This document shows positions 8,709 through 17,187 of a stretch of 64,000 nucleotides of DNA, one piece after another. How positions within the stretch are numbered: the first letter of the stretch is position 1; each line of letters begins with the position of its first letter. Below the pieces are notes generated by a model. That model saw nothing but the letters and a program-made list of their open reading frames with translations. It had not been told where the DNA came from and did no database searches. The stretch comes from an uncultured Pelagibacteraceae bacterium. Lineage in GTDB: Bacteria > Pseudomonadota > Alphaproteobacteria > Pelagibacterales > Pelagibacteraceae. A program made the position numbers and the translations under genes. The DNA lies in assembly GCA_902584365.1 (NCBI GenBank), contig CACHZG010000003.1, forward strand, positions 1 to 64,000, in the 5' to 3' direction.

Positions 8709-9955
8709 ATTTTTTTAAATTTTGAGATTACAGAATTTATTTCATTTTCATTAATTTTAAAATTATCGTTAATCCACTTTTCCTCTATGAATTTAAGAAT
8801 AACTCCAAGTTCTTTGCCTTCTTTTAAACCTTTATTCATTAAGTATTCCCCGTTGTAAGGAAATTTTGGAGTTTTAGTTTTTTGAATAATATTTAAAAAT
8901 TCAATATTATTTTTTGCTTTTTCAGATTCCTTAAGTAAAAATAATATAATCATTATTTCTTTTCCGTAAATATAAATATTTTTTTTTAAATCTTTTTGAA
9001 AAAAATTTTTATTTTTTATTGAAGTTTCGTAACTTTTAGCAACTAGATTAAGTTTTTTAACAAAATTATTTGAAGGTCTATATTTATGGACAAAATATTC
9101 ATGATTTTTCTTATCGTCCACAATCAATATTGCGGTTAATAAAAATATATCCTTTTTCAGTAGTTTTTTGAATTTATATAAATTTTCAAGTCTATTGAAG
9201 TATTTGAATTCTTGAAATATTATTTCAAAAATTTCTTTTAGGTTATTATTTTTGCAAATCTCAAAAAAATTACTTAAACTTAATATTTTATTAGCTTCGA
9301 TTAATATTCTTTCTTTTGAAACTTTTGAAATTCCTTTAATATTTAAACGTATAGATCTCATTGTGGTGTTTTCAGGCTTATGATCATAATTAAGAGAAAA
9401 TCTAACAAATCTTAAAATTCTTAAATAATCTTCTTGTATTCTTTTTTCTGGATCACCAATAAATTTGACTATATTATTATTTAAATCTTTAACGCCAAGC
9501 TGTGGGTCAAAAATTTTTCCCTTTTTATTAAGGTATATGGCATTTATAGTAAAATCTCTTCTCTCCGAGTCCTCTGTCCAATCCGTAGAAAATTCTACTT
9601 CTGCATGTCTTCCGTCCGTTTTTATATCTTTTCTTAAAGTGGTAAATTCATAATTTAAATTTTTTCCTTTGATTGTTATGGAACCATGATCAATACCGGT
9701 GTCAATTACTTTGAAATTTGTTTTTTCAAATTTTCGTTTTATTTCATTTGGAGTTAATATTGTAGCTAAATCAATATCATCAATGTCTTTATTTTTTAAA
9801 TAATTTCTTACACAACCTCCTACAAACATAGCTACCTCTTCGGAGTTCTCATGATTTTTTTCAAGAATTTTAAAAATTTCTTTTAGTTCGCTCGACTTAT
9901 AAAAAGGAATAAATTTTGATTTTAAAAATTTAAAAATATTTAATTTCAAAAGCAT
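8705..9955 (-). CDS. CCA tRNA nucleotidyltransferase / poly(A) polymerase family
   Basis: Class II nucleotidyltransferase of the alphaproteobacterial CCA-adding/poly(A) polymerase type. Motif A reads VGGCVRN followed by DIDDIDLAT with the metal-binding Asp pair, then the RRDFTINA block and a second-domain EDYLRILRFVRF. I chose the ATG at 9955 (416 residues) over a TTG at 9964 that nearly touches the tRNA. The gene begins 11 nt after the 3' CCA of tRNA-Gln on the same strand, so it is probably read from the tRNA promoter. Which of the two activities it has cannot be decided by eye. Confidence 0.88.
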   Translation of the reverse strand: MLLKLNIFKFLKSKFIPFYKSSELKEIFKILEKNHENSEEVAMFVGGCVRNYLKNKDIDDIDLATILTPNEIKRKFEKTNFKVIDTGIDHGSITIKGKNLNYEFTTLRKDIKTDGRHAEVEFSTDWTEDSERRDFTINAIYLNKKGKIFDPQLGVKDLNNNIVKFIGDPEKRIQEDYLRILRFVRFSLNYDHKPENTTMRSIRLNIKGISKVSKERILIEANKILSLSNFFEICKNNNLKEIFEIIFQEFKYFNRLENLYKFKKLLKKDIFLLTAILIVDDKKNHEYFVHKYRPSNNFVKKLNLVAKSYETSIKNKNFFQKDLKKNIYIYGKEIMIILFLLKESEKAKNNIEFLNIIQKTKTPKFPYNGEYLMNKGLKEGKELGVILKFIEEKWINDNFKINENEINSVISKFKKI

Positions 9956-9966
9956 AATGCTCAATT

Positions 9967-10040
9967 TGGCTGGGGCACTAGGATTCGAACCTAGGATGGC
10001 GGTACCAAAAACCGCTGCCTTACCGCTTGGCTATGCCCCA
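9967..10040 (-). tRNA. tRNA-Gln (anticodon TTG)
   Basis: The minus strand folds as a 74-nt tRNA: acceptor stem TGGGGCA...TGCCCCA with discriminator G and an encoded CCA (9967-9969), D-arm with AGCCAAGCGGTAAGGC, anticodon stem GCGGT/ACCGC enclosing TTTTGGT (anticodon TTG), and a T-arm with GGTTCGAATCC. The weak first acceptor pair and the TTG anticodon are characteristic of tRNA-Gln. The CCA-enzyme gene follows immediately. Confidence 0.97.
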
Positions 10041-10073
10041 ATATTTATTTTGATATATCATAATTTTATTAAA

Positions 10074-10913
10074 TTAAATAGTTTTTGTAATTGCATGCCA
10101 ATAATTTGGAAATATTTTGTTTAAGTTTTTTGCCGCAAGGTAAGTTAACCTCTTATTTTGAAAAATTCCATAGCATACGGATCCAGAACCGGTCATTCTT
10201 GAGAAACAGCATCCTTTTTGATGTTGAAGATTTTTTAATATTTTGGTTACTTCAGGGTGCTCGTTTTCAACTATTTCTTGAAGATCATTTTTATCACTGG
10301 AAACATCTTTAAGAAATTTATCAATTTTTTTAAAATTTGAATAATTTAATCTAGAAAATTTGGATACTTTTTTTACTTTTGAATATGTTCTTTTAGTAGA
10401 ACAATTTATATAAGGGTAGATAAGTAGTAAGTATAGATTAAAGTTTTTTTTGTAATTTATTATAGTGTTTAGATTTTTCTGAAATGCTTGTTTAAAGTGA
10501 AAAAGTTTAATATCGCTTCCAATTTTTTTTTCGATATTTTTTAAAATTTTTTTATCAATTTTTTTATTTTTCAAAATTTTCTTTAAAACAAAATATGAAT
10601 TAGATGTACCACCTCCAAGACCTGAAAAAACAGGAATATTTTTTTTTACTTCAATGTCATAATAATTGACGACTTTTTTTGAATTTCTAAGTATTTTAAG
10701 AGTATCTAGAATTGTATTGTTATTTTTTTTTACTGCTTTGGAGAAGGGACCTTTAAAAATAATTTTATCTTTTTTCTTTTTGTTTTTTTTCATCTCAATT
10801 TGATCATGTAAATCTATTAGAATAGAATTTGTTTGAATATTATGTAGTCCAGAATTAAGTATTTTTCCTACATTTAGTGTAAGATTTATTTTCGCAAAAG
10901 ATTTAATTTTCAT
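10074..10913 (-). CDS. ispE: 4-diphosphocytidyl-2-C-methyl-D-erythritol kinase
   Basis: GHMP kinase of the non-mevalonate isoprenoid pathway, phosphorylating CDP-ME. The ATP-binding loop is visible as PVFSGLGGGTSNSYF, with the N-terminal AKINLTLNVGK and the C-terminal MTGSGSVCYGIF motif. The 279-residue length is normal. Its products ultimately supply ubiquinone and, through IspH encoded at 27317, the carotenoid/retinal genes. It overlaps the upstream TPR gene by 4 bp, a pairing common in Alphaproteobacteria. Confidence 0.94.
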   Translation of the reverse strand: MKIKSFAKINLTLNVGKILNSGLHNIQTNSILIDLHDQIEMKKNKKKKDKIIFKGPFSKAVKKNNNTILDTLKILRNSKKVVNYYDIEVKKNIPVFSGLGGGTSNSYFVLKKILKNKKIDKKILKNIEKKIGSDIKLFHFKQAFQKNLNTIINYKKNFNLYLLLIYPYINCSTKRTYSKVKKVSKFSRLNYSNFKKIDKFLKDVSSDKNDLQEIVENEHPEVTKILKNLQHQKGCCFSRMTGSGSVCYGIFQNKRLTYLAAKNLNKIFPNYWHAITKTI

Positions 10914-12628
10914 TGATTAGTAATTGATATATCAGGTCCTGAAATAATTTTTTTATTAATTTTATTTTTCATATCTTTCTCTGTTTCTTCTAAATTTAAA
11001 ACATAATTCCAGTAGTATCTTGCTTGTATTTTTTTATTATTAATCCACAATATATCTGCAAAATGATCATTTACTATTGGGTCTGACGGAAGAAGCTTCA
11101 CTGCTTTTTGTAAATGTATTTCAGCTTCTTTGTAATTTTTTAATTTAAATAGTGCCCACCCTAGCGAGTCAATAATATATGGATCATCTTTCTTTAAGTT
11201 ATCGGCCTTTCTTAACATGTCTAGAGATTTTTCAATTTTTTGATTTTTTTCTATCCAAGAGTATGCAAGGTAATTCAGAACGTATGCTTGGTCAGGTTTA
11301 GCATCTAAAGAATTTAAAAAATCTTTTTCTGCCTTATCCCATAAGCCTGTTCTTTCAAAAGAAATCCCCCTACCATCTGTCGCTTGAGGATAAAGAATAT
11401 GATTTTTGTCAATTATTTTTAAAATTTCTGAATAATACTTTATAGCTTCTTCATACATTTTATTATTCTTGAGATAATTGGCAAATTCAATTTTTTGAAA
11501 AAGATTAGGATGATTAATTTGAGAGAAACTATTTTTTAAAATTTGAATAGCCTCATCTTTTTTACCCTCCTCTATTAAAAGATTAGCTATTTCTTTTGAA
11601 GCAAACCAATTATATGTATCACCTGATTTTTTTAGTTTTTTAAAAAGTTCTTTAGCGACTTTTGTGTTGCCGGTTAAAATATTATTTTCAGCATAAAGTA
11701 CCTCGTGAGATACAAAGTTTGAATTTAAATATTTTGCTAGATTAATATAAAAATTTGAAATTGTGAAAAAATTTTGCGTAGATAAGGCATTGGAAACAAT
11801 GTAAAAAAACTCTGAGAGAATATGAGATTTATTTTGACATTGAAAATTATTTTTAAAATTTGAATTATTTTTTAAATCTAATTGTAATTGGCTGATGAGG
11901 AGGTTTCTTGGTGAATTTTCTAATGATAAATTTATTATTTCATTGGCTTTGTCTATTTTATTTTTATTTATTAAATAATTTGCATAAAAGAAATTATATC
12001 TCAAAAAGTTAACATTATTATCATTAATTAATTTCTCATAAGAGAGATTTGTTGTTTTAGAGTCGTAAAAGCAGTCATAGAGTGTTTTTTGAATCTTTTT
12101 AATATTTTCAAAACGACTATCTATTAAACTTAAATCCTCTAAGGCTTCTTTGTAAGGAATGTTCTCCAAATTAGAGACATTGTAAGATATAATTGAAATG
12201 ATTTTTTGAAGTGGATCTAGGCTTTTTCTTAATGAATTTTCCTGAAATGATTTTTTAGAATTGAGGTAATTTTTATTTTTTAAATGATAAACACCAATCA
12301 AAAGATCACTTTCAAAGTTGTTTAAATTTTTCTTAAGTAATTTTTTTGAATAAAGATATGCTTCTCTAAATTTGCCTAGATTGACTAATGAATAAAGGTA
12401 AATTTGAGAGTAAGTATAATGTTTATCCTCAAGACCATCGACATTTTTTAAATAATTGTAAGTTTTGCTGTAATCATTTTTATTTAAAGATAAAACCCCG
12501 GAGAGATAATTTGAAATATCATATCCATCAAATGACTTTTCTAAACTTTTTACGTGTATATTGAAAAAAATTATTATGAAAAATGTACTAAATAATATAA
12601 ATTTAAGAATATAAAAAAAATTTTTCAT
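10910..12628 (-). CDS. Exported tetratricopeptide-repeat protein
   Basis: A 572-residue protein with an N-terminal signal or anchor segment (FFYILKFILFSTFFIIIFF) followed by repeated TPR-like helix pairs; clear repeats near the C-terminus include PQATDGRGISFERTGLWDKA, QAYVLNYLAYSWIEKN and DPYIIDSLGWALFKLKNYKEA. TPR proteins scaffold protein contacts; the partner here is unknown. It probably acts at the periplasmic side of the membrane. It precedes ispE in the same order as in many Alphaproteobacteria. Its start codon directly abuts that of the divergent uracil-DNA glycosylase (CATATG). Confidence 0.85.
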   Translation of the reverse strand: MKNFFYILKFILFSTFFIIIFFNIHVKSLEKSFDGYDISNYLSGVLSLNKNDYSKTYNYLKNVDGLEDKHYTYSQIYLYSLVNLGKFREAYLYSKKLLKKNLNNFESDLLIGVYHLKNKNYLNSKKSFQENSLRKSLDPLQKIISIISYNVSNLENIPYKEALEDLSLIDSRFENIKKIQKTLYDCFYDSKTTNLSYEKLINDNNVNFLRYNFFYANYLINKNKIDKANEIINLSLENSPRNLLISQLQLDLKNNSNFKNNFQCQNKSHILSEFFYIVSNALSTQNFFTISNFYINLAKYLNSNFVSHEVLYAENNILTGNTKVAKELFKKLKKSGDTYNWFASKEIANLLIEEGKKDEAIQILKNSFSQINHPNLFQKIEFANYLKNNKMYEEAIKYYSEILKIIDKNHILYPQATDGRGISFERTGLWDKAEKDFLNSLDAKPDQAYVLNYLAYSWIEKNQKIEKSLDMLRKADNLKKDDPYIIDSLGWALFKLKNYKEAEIHLQKAVKLLPSDPIVNDHFADILWINNKKIQARYYWNYVLNLEETEKDMKNKINKKIISGPDISITNQ

Positions 12629-13345
12629 ATGAAAGTCAATAACAAGCTCTCTAAATTAATAAAATACTATAATTTAATCAATCATAATTTAATATTTAGT
12701 GAAAATGCTATTAACAGATGCAAAAAAAGAGATTTCAAAAATGAGACAAAAAATCTTACACAGCAATTAAACGACCTTGAAAGATCAATTTCTGAAATTA
12801 AAAATTGTTCTTTAAAAGATTATGCCACAAAAATGGTATTTTCAGATGGCAATCCGAACTCCAAAATTATGATAATAGGTGAAGGGCCTGGGGCAAATGA
12901 AGATAAAGAGGGATTGCCTTTTGTAGGTAGAGCTGGTCAATTGTTAGACAGAATGCTGAAATCTATAGATCTAGACAGAGATAACGTCTATATTACAAAT
13001 GTTGTAAACTATAGACCTCCCGAAAATAGAAAGCCAACTGACGAAGAAATTAATAAATATTTACCATTTTTAAAACGCCATATTAATATTATTAAACCAA
13101 AAATATTACTACTACTAGGTAGCACTGCTTTAAATGCAATTTTAGGAAATGAAGTCGTTATCTCTAAAGCAAGAGGAAAATGGTATGAAAAAAAAATTGA
13201 CAAAATAACTATTTCAATAATCGCTTCTTTTCACCCAGCTTTTTTAATGAGACAGCCTGAGCAGAAAAAACTTGCTTGGATTGATTTAAAAATGATAAGG
13301 CAAAAAATGAAAGATTCAGGTTTAAAAAAAATTGCCCTTAAATAG
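12629..13345 (+). CDS. Family 4-like uracil-DNA glycosylase lacking most iron-sulfur ligands
   Basis: Removes uracil from DNA. The active-site motif IIGEGPGANEDKEGLPFVGRAG (83-102), the NVVNYRPPENRKPT block and the SFHPAFLMR motif place it in the family 4 group. Family 4 enzymes normally bind a 4Fe-4S cluster with four Cys. Here the usual KCRPP Cys is Tyr (Y128), the following EIxxC Cys is Tyr (Y144), and only C60 remains where a CxxC-like pair is expected; the other Cys is C31. The N-terminal 55 residues resemble an extension I know from alphaproteobacterial members. The start abuts the divergent TPR gene; rnhB overlaps its end by 14 bp. Confidence 0.87.
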   Translation: MKVNNKLSKLIKYYNLINHNLIFSENAINRCKKRDFKNETKNLTQQLNDLERSISEIKNCSLKDYATKMVFSDGNPNSKIMIIGEGPGANEDKEGLPFVGRAGQLLDRMLKSIDLDRDNVYITNVVNYRPPENRKPTDEEINKYLPFLKRHINIIKPKILLLLGSTALNAILGNEVVISKARGKWYEKKIDKITISIIASFHPAFLMRQPEQKKLAWIDLKMIRQKMKDSGLKKIALK

Positions 13346-13904
13346 AAAAGTAGCAGGAGTTGATGAAGTTGGAAGAGGATGTATTGCAGGTCCAGTGGTT
13401 GCTGCAGCAGTAATCTTTAGAAAAAATATAAAATTAAACCCAATAAAAGACTCGAAAAAAATTTCATTTAAAAAAAGATTAGAAATTTCAGAATATATCA
13501 AGAAAAACTCTTTTTATGGCATTGGGATAGCTTCTGTAAGGGAGATTTTTCAACTTAATATCCTTAAAGCATCTTTACTAGCAATGAAAAGAGCCATAGT
13601 TAAATTATCCGTAAAACCTAATATAGTTCTTATTGATGGTATTTTTGCTCCTGAAGGTATTAAAAACTTTAAAACAATAGTTAAAGGTGACGAAAAAATT
13701 AAAGTTATTAGCGCGGCCTCAATTATTGCAAAATCATACAGAGACTTACTTATGATCCGTTTGTCAAAAAAATTTAGTGGTTATCATTGGAATAAAAATT
13801 TTGGCTACGGGACTAAACAACATTTGATTGGATTAAAAAAACGTGGAATTACTCCATTTCATAGAAAAAATTTTGGACCAGTATACAAGATGTTGTTAAA
13901 ATAA
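13332..13904 (+). CDS. rnhB: Ribonuclease HII
   Basis: Cuts RNA of RNA-DNA hybrids and excises single ribonucleotides from DNA. The 190-residue protein opens with VAGVDEVGRGCIAGPVVAAA, containing the catalytic Asp-Glu pair, and has LIDGIF and the VIsAASIIAKSYRDLLM block with the remaining acidic residue. The start is a TTG inside the end of the uracil-DNA glycosylase gene (14-bp overlap), so translation is probably coupled; both products serve DNA repair. RNase HI is separately encoded at 29229. Confidence 0.93.
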   Translation: MPLNRKVAGVDEVGRGCIAGPVVAAAVIFRKNIKLNPIKDSKKISFKKRLEISEYIKKNSFYGIGIASVREIFQLNILKASLLAMKRAIVKLSVKPNIVLIDGIFAPEGIKNFKTIVKGDEKIKVISAASIIAKSYRDLLMIRLSKKFSGYHWNKNFGYGTKQHLIGLKKRGITPFHRKNFGPVYKMLLK

Positions 13905-13946
13905 ATTTTACAGACACTAATTTCACTTTTTTTCACATAAAACAAA

Positions 13947-13978
13947 TTGACTGAAGATTCAATTTAGAGTTGAATCTT
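13947..13978 (+). promoter_or_regulatory. Probable ccrM promoter/operator: palindrome with two GANTC sites
   Basis: A perfect 9-bp inverted repeat, AAGATTCAA (13954-13962) and TTGAATCTT (13970-13978), is separated by 7 nt and ends 3 nt before the ccrM ATG. Each arm contains a GANTC methylation site (GATTC 13956-13960, GAATC 13972-13976). A TTGACT at 13947-13952 lies 17 bp before TTGAAT at 13970-13975, a plausible -35/-10 pair that would start transcription at or next to the ATG. The palindrome and sites are directly seen; the promoter assignment is inference. Confidence 0.55.
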
Positions 13979-13981
13979 AAA

Positions 13982-15052
13982 ATGCAAAAACTTTTAAATA
14001 AAATATTCTATGGAAATTGCATTAAAAAAATAAAAAAAATACCAGATAAATCCTTCGATTTAGTTTTTGCAGATCCACCGTATAATCTTCAAATAGGTGA
14101 AAAGTTGACTAGACCTGACGCAAGCAAAGTGAATGGAGTTAATGATAGATGGGACCAATTTAACAGTTTCGAGCACTATGATAAATTTTGCAAAGAGTGG
14201 TTGATAGAGTGTAAAAGAATTTTGAAAGATAATGGAAGCATTTGGCTAATAGGGTCTTATCATAATATTTTTCGTTTAGGTTACCTTCTTCAGAATTTAA
14301 ATTTCTGGATACTTAACGACATAATATGGCGAAAAAATAACCCAATGCCAAATTTTAAAGGAACTAGATTCACTAACGCTCACGAAACACTAATATGGGC
14401 TTCAAAGTCAAAAAAATCAAAATACACTTTTAACTATCAATCTCTTAAATGTTTTAACGATGATTTACAGATGAGATCTGACTGGCTTTTTCCTATTTGT
14501 AGTGGAAAGGAGAGGTTAAAACAAAAAGGTAAAAAAGTTCATTCGACGCAAAAACCAGAGGCGCTGCTACACAGAATTATTTTAGCTACAACAAATAAAG
14601 GAGATAACATATTTGACCCTTTTTTAGGGACTGGAACTACTGCAGTAGTAGCAAAAAAATTAGGTAGAAATTTTTGTGGAATTGAAAAAGATAAAAGATA
14701 CTTTAAAGCAGCTAGTGAACGTATACGTAATACTCTTAAAATTGAAGATGATTATCTTGATACGATAGAAAATAATAAAAACAAACCTAGAATACCATTT
14801 GGTTCTTTGGTAGAATTAGGTATTTTAAAACCAGGGTCATTATTATTCGATCTTAAAAGGGGGGTTAACGCGAAAGTAATGGTTGATGGAAGTATTAAGC
14901 ACAAAAAAATAGAGGGTTCAATTCACAAAATTGCTGCTAAAATTATCGGTGCTGAAAGTTGCAATGGTTGGACTTACTGGCATTGTAAAATCGGAAACTC
15001 AGTAGTTTTAATTGATGATCTAAGACAAAGATTGATTTCAAAATCAAATTAA
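13982..15052 (+). CDS. ccrM: CcrM-type DNA adenine methyltransferase (GANTC)
   Basis: Cell-cycle adenine methylase of Alphaproteobacteria. The catalytic DPPY lies at residues 31-34 and the SAM-binding FDPFLGTGTTAVVA block in the second half, the beta-class order; the C-terminal roughly 100 residues (IPFGSLVELGILKPGSLLFD onward, ending in a NGWTYWHC segment) are the CcrM-specific domain. I chose the ATG at 13982 (356 residues) over a TTG at 13970 that lies inside the palindrome. There is no restriction partner nearby, as expected for CcrM. The promoter region carries its own target sites (see the regulatory feature). Confidence 0.95.
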   Translation: MQKLLNKIFYGNCIKKIKKIPDKSFDLVFADPPYNLQIGEKLTRPDASKVNGVNDRWDQFNSFEHYDKFCKEWLIECKRILKDNGSIWLIGSYHNIFRLGYLLQNLNFWILNDIIWRKNNPMPNFKGTRFTNAHETLIWASKSKKSKYTFNYQSLKCFNDDLQMRSDWLFPICSGKERLKQKGKKVHSTQKPEALLHRIILATTNKGDNIFDPFLGTGTTAVVAKKLGRNFCGIEKDKRYFKAASERIRNTLKIEDDYLDTIENNKNKPRIPFGSLVELGILKPGSLLFDLKRGVNAKVMVDGSIKHKKIEGSIHKIAAKIIGAESCNGWTYWHCKIGNSVVLIDDLRQRLISKSN

Positions 15053-15061
15053 GCTTTTAGA

Positions 15062-16192
15062 TCAATTATAGACTTTTCCAAGATAGGATTTTAGAAACTT
15101 TTCATTTTTGACTAATTTTCTTAGCATAAAATTTCTAATTTTTTTAAAAAAATTACTTGATAAATGAAACGCAAAATAATTTATTTTTGACCTTTTTTTT
15201 ATTGGTTTTATCTTTTTAAACCTTGTTTCATAATAAATGTCCTCAAAGTTTTTTATATTTTTATTCAGAAGGCTATACAATTCATAAGCACCCTCAATTG
15301 ACTGTGCAGCCCCTTGCGCCATCGATGGGAGCATGGCATGGAGTGAGTCTCCTAAATAAAAGATTTTTTTATTAGGTGACTTGAAAAACTTATCATTCAC
15401 ATAAATTGGCCAAACCTCAAGTTGATTTATAAATAAATTTTTTAATTTTTTGCTTTGATTAAAAATATGTTTTTCTAAAAAATCTTTTGGGTCATCAATA
15501 TTTTTTTGATTTGATCTAATTATACAAACTACATTTAATTCACCTTTTTGGTTAATAGGATAAGTTACTACATGTGATTTTGACCCCATAAATAATGATA
15601 TATTATGACTATCGACTTCATTTACGTCTGAAGACTTAACAATTGACCTTATTGCAAAAGCTTTACTAAATTCTGGCAAAGGTGGTTTTTTTTCAATAAT
15701 TTTTTTCGTATTAGAAAAAATTCCATCACAAACAAATAAATAATCAACTAAATCGTTTGTATTGTCTGTAAAATTAATTAATATTTTATCTTTCATCTCT
15801 GAAATTTTTTTTATCTCTTTATTAAATTTTAAATTTTCCTTAAAAAGTTTTTCTCGCAGGAATTCTACTAAAACAGATCTTCTAAGGGTTGTATATTTAT
15901 TATTTTTTGTATTGAACTTGGTCAGGTCTAAGTCACAAATTTTATTATTAGCGATAGAAAAAAAATTTAATTTTTGTGGGTGATACATTTTTTTTTTATC
16001 AATTAAATCGAAATCCAGATCTCTCAAAATTGAGATACAATTTACTGATAATTGAATTCCGTATCCCTCTTTTATTACAAGACCATCTTCTCGTTCATAA
16101 ATCTTAAAACTAATCTGTGAGTTTTTCTTTAGTAAGTTACCTAAAGTTAACCCTGCTATACCAGAACCTATAATTGCAATTTTTTTTTTCAT
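15062..16192 (-). CDS. FAD-dependent monooxygenase (salicylate hydroxylase/UbiH-like)
   Basis: A 376-residue flavoprotein of the aromatic hydroxylase fold. The N-terminal Rossmann motif IIGSGIAGLTLGNLL and the second FAD motif YLGDSLHAMLPSMAQGAAQSIEGAYEL are clear. The GDSLHAM...QGAAQSIEGA form resembles salicylate-type hydroxylases more than the UbiH/UbiF ubiquinone enzymes, but a role in ubiquinone synthesis cannot be excluded. It overlaps the stop of mutY by one base and is probably co-transcribed with it. The substrate is unknown. Confidence 0.8.
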   Translation of the reverse strand: MKKKIAIIGSGIAGLTLGNLLKKNSQISFKIYEREDGLVIKEGYGIQLSVNCISILRDLDFDLIDKKKMYHPQKLNFFSIANNKICDLDLTKFNTKNNKYTTLRRSVLVEFLREKLFKENLKFNKEIKKISEMKDKILINFTDNTNDLVDYLFVCDGIFSNTKKIIEKKPPLPEFSKAFAIRSIVKSSDVNEVDSHNISLFMGSKSHVVTYPINQKGELNVVCIIRSNQKNIDDPKDFLEKHIFNQSKKLKNLFINQLEVWPIYVNDKFFKSPNKKIFYLGDSLHAMLPSMAQGAAQSIEGAYELYSLLNKNIKNFEDIYYETRFKKIKPIKKRSKINYFAFHLSSNFFKKIRNFMLRKLVKNEKFLKSYLGKVYN

Positions 16193-17187
16193 TATAAAAT
16201 TTTCTCAATTTTATTTAAAATTTTTTTTGTAAATGATGGAATCATTTCATTTTTATTATTTATATTATACCATTTAAAATCTCCAGGAATTTTTTTTGTG
16301 AATTTGTAATATAGATTAATATTAAATTTTTTATTAGAAATGTTTTGATTATAGTTTAAAAGTAAATTCCATTCTTTACTTAGATTTTTTTGTCTTATTT
16401 TTATTTCAGGTAAAACAAAATTTTTTAAAAAACCAACATTGCTTTTTTTTGTTAATCCAATTTGTTTTTTTTTATTTAAATAACAGAATACATTAATTTT
16501 TTTGTTTTTAATATTTTTCCTTAAATTTACCTTTTTAAGTTTTTTACTTTTAAAGTAATTACATTTTTTTTTTATTTTACAACTATTACACTCAGGGTTT
16601 TTTGGTTTACAAATAATAGCACCAAACTCCATAAATGCCTCAACAACATCAGAATTTCTTTTTTTTATAAAAATTTTTTTTTTATTCAACTTTATTAATT
16701 TTTCAAAATTAATTTCTGTTTCTTCCGTGTTAAGTATTCTTGAAAATACTCTTCTTACGTTTCCATCTACTGCTAATGTTGGCTTGTCATGGATGAATGC
16801 TAAAAGAGCATTGGCAGTATACGTTCCAACACCAGGCAACTTTTTAACTTCATCTAGTGAGTCGGGTAACTCATATTTTATTTTAGCCAGATGTTTTGAA
16901 GATTTGAGTAAATTTTTTGCTCTACGATAATATCCAAGGCCCTCCCAAAGTTTTAAGATTGCTCTTTCTTGAGCTTGTGACAAAGATTTTAAAGTTGGGT
17001 AATGTTTTAAAAACTTTGAAAAATAAGGTAGCACAGTTTTTACTTGGGTTTGTTGCAACATAAACTCACTCAATAGTCTATAATAAAGCTTATGCTTGTG
17101 GTTTTTATCAACACGCCAAGGTAGCATGCGCTTGTTATTATCATACCAAGCTAAAATGTTTTTTGTTAAATTAAAATTTATATGCAT
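16192..17187 (-). CDS. mutY: A/G-specific adenine DNA glycosylase MutY
   Basis: Excises adenine paired with 8-oxoguanine. The catalytic Glu is E41 (EFMLQQTQV), the helix-hairpin-helix is LPGVGTYTANALLAF, the catalytic Asp is D141 (VDGNVRRVFSR), and the 4Fe-4S site is C193, C200, C203, C209 with the classical C-x6-C-x2-C-x5-C spacing. The C-terminal Nudix-like lesion-recognition domain is present but very diverged and lysine-rich. The start codon overlaps that of the divergent DUF721 gene (ATGCAT). Confidence 0.95.
   Translation of the reverse strand: MHINFNLTKNILAWYDNNKRMLPWRVDKNHKHKLYYRLLSEFMLQQTQVKTVLPYFSKFLKHYPTLKSLSQAQERAILKLWEGLGYYRRAKNLLKSSKHLAKIKYELPDSLDEVKKLPGVGTYTANALLAFIHDKPTLAVDGNVRRVFSRILNTEETEINFEKLIKLNKKKIFIKKRNSDVVEAFMEFGAIICKPKNPECNSCKIKKKCNYFKSKKLKKVNLRKNIKNKKINVFCYLNKKKQIGLTKKSNVGFLKNFVLPEIKIRQKNLSKEWNLLLNYNQNISNKKFNINLYYKFTKKIPGDFKWYNINNKNEMIPSFTKKILNKIEKIL

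Noticed and set aside
13970-13981. TTG start for ccrM giving four extra residues
   Set aside because: The TTG lies inside the GANTC palindrome and probable -10 element; the ATG at 13982 is a better start.
16192-17187. Frequent poly-A and poly-T runs, for example in the MutY C-terminal region, as possible frameshift or slippage sites
   Set aside because: Such runs occur throughout the window as a result of extreme AT content, and the reading frames through them are intact.
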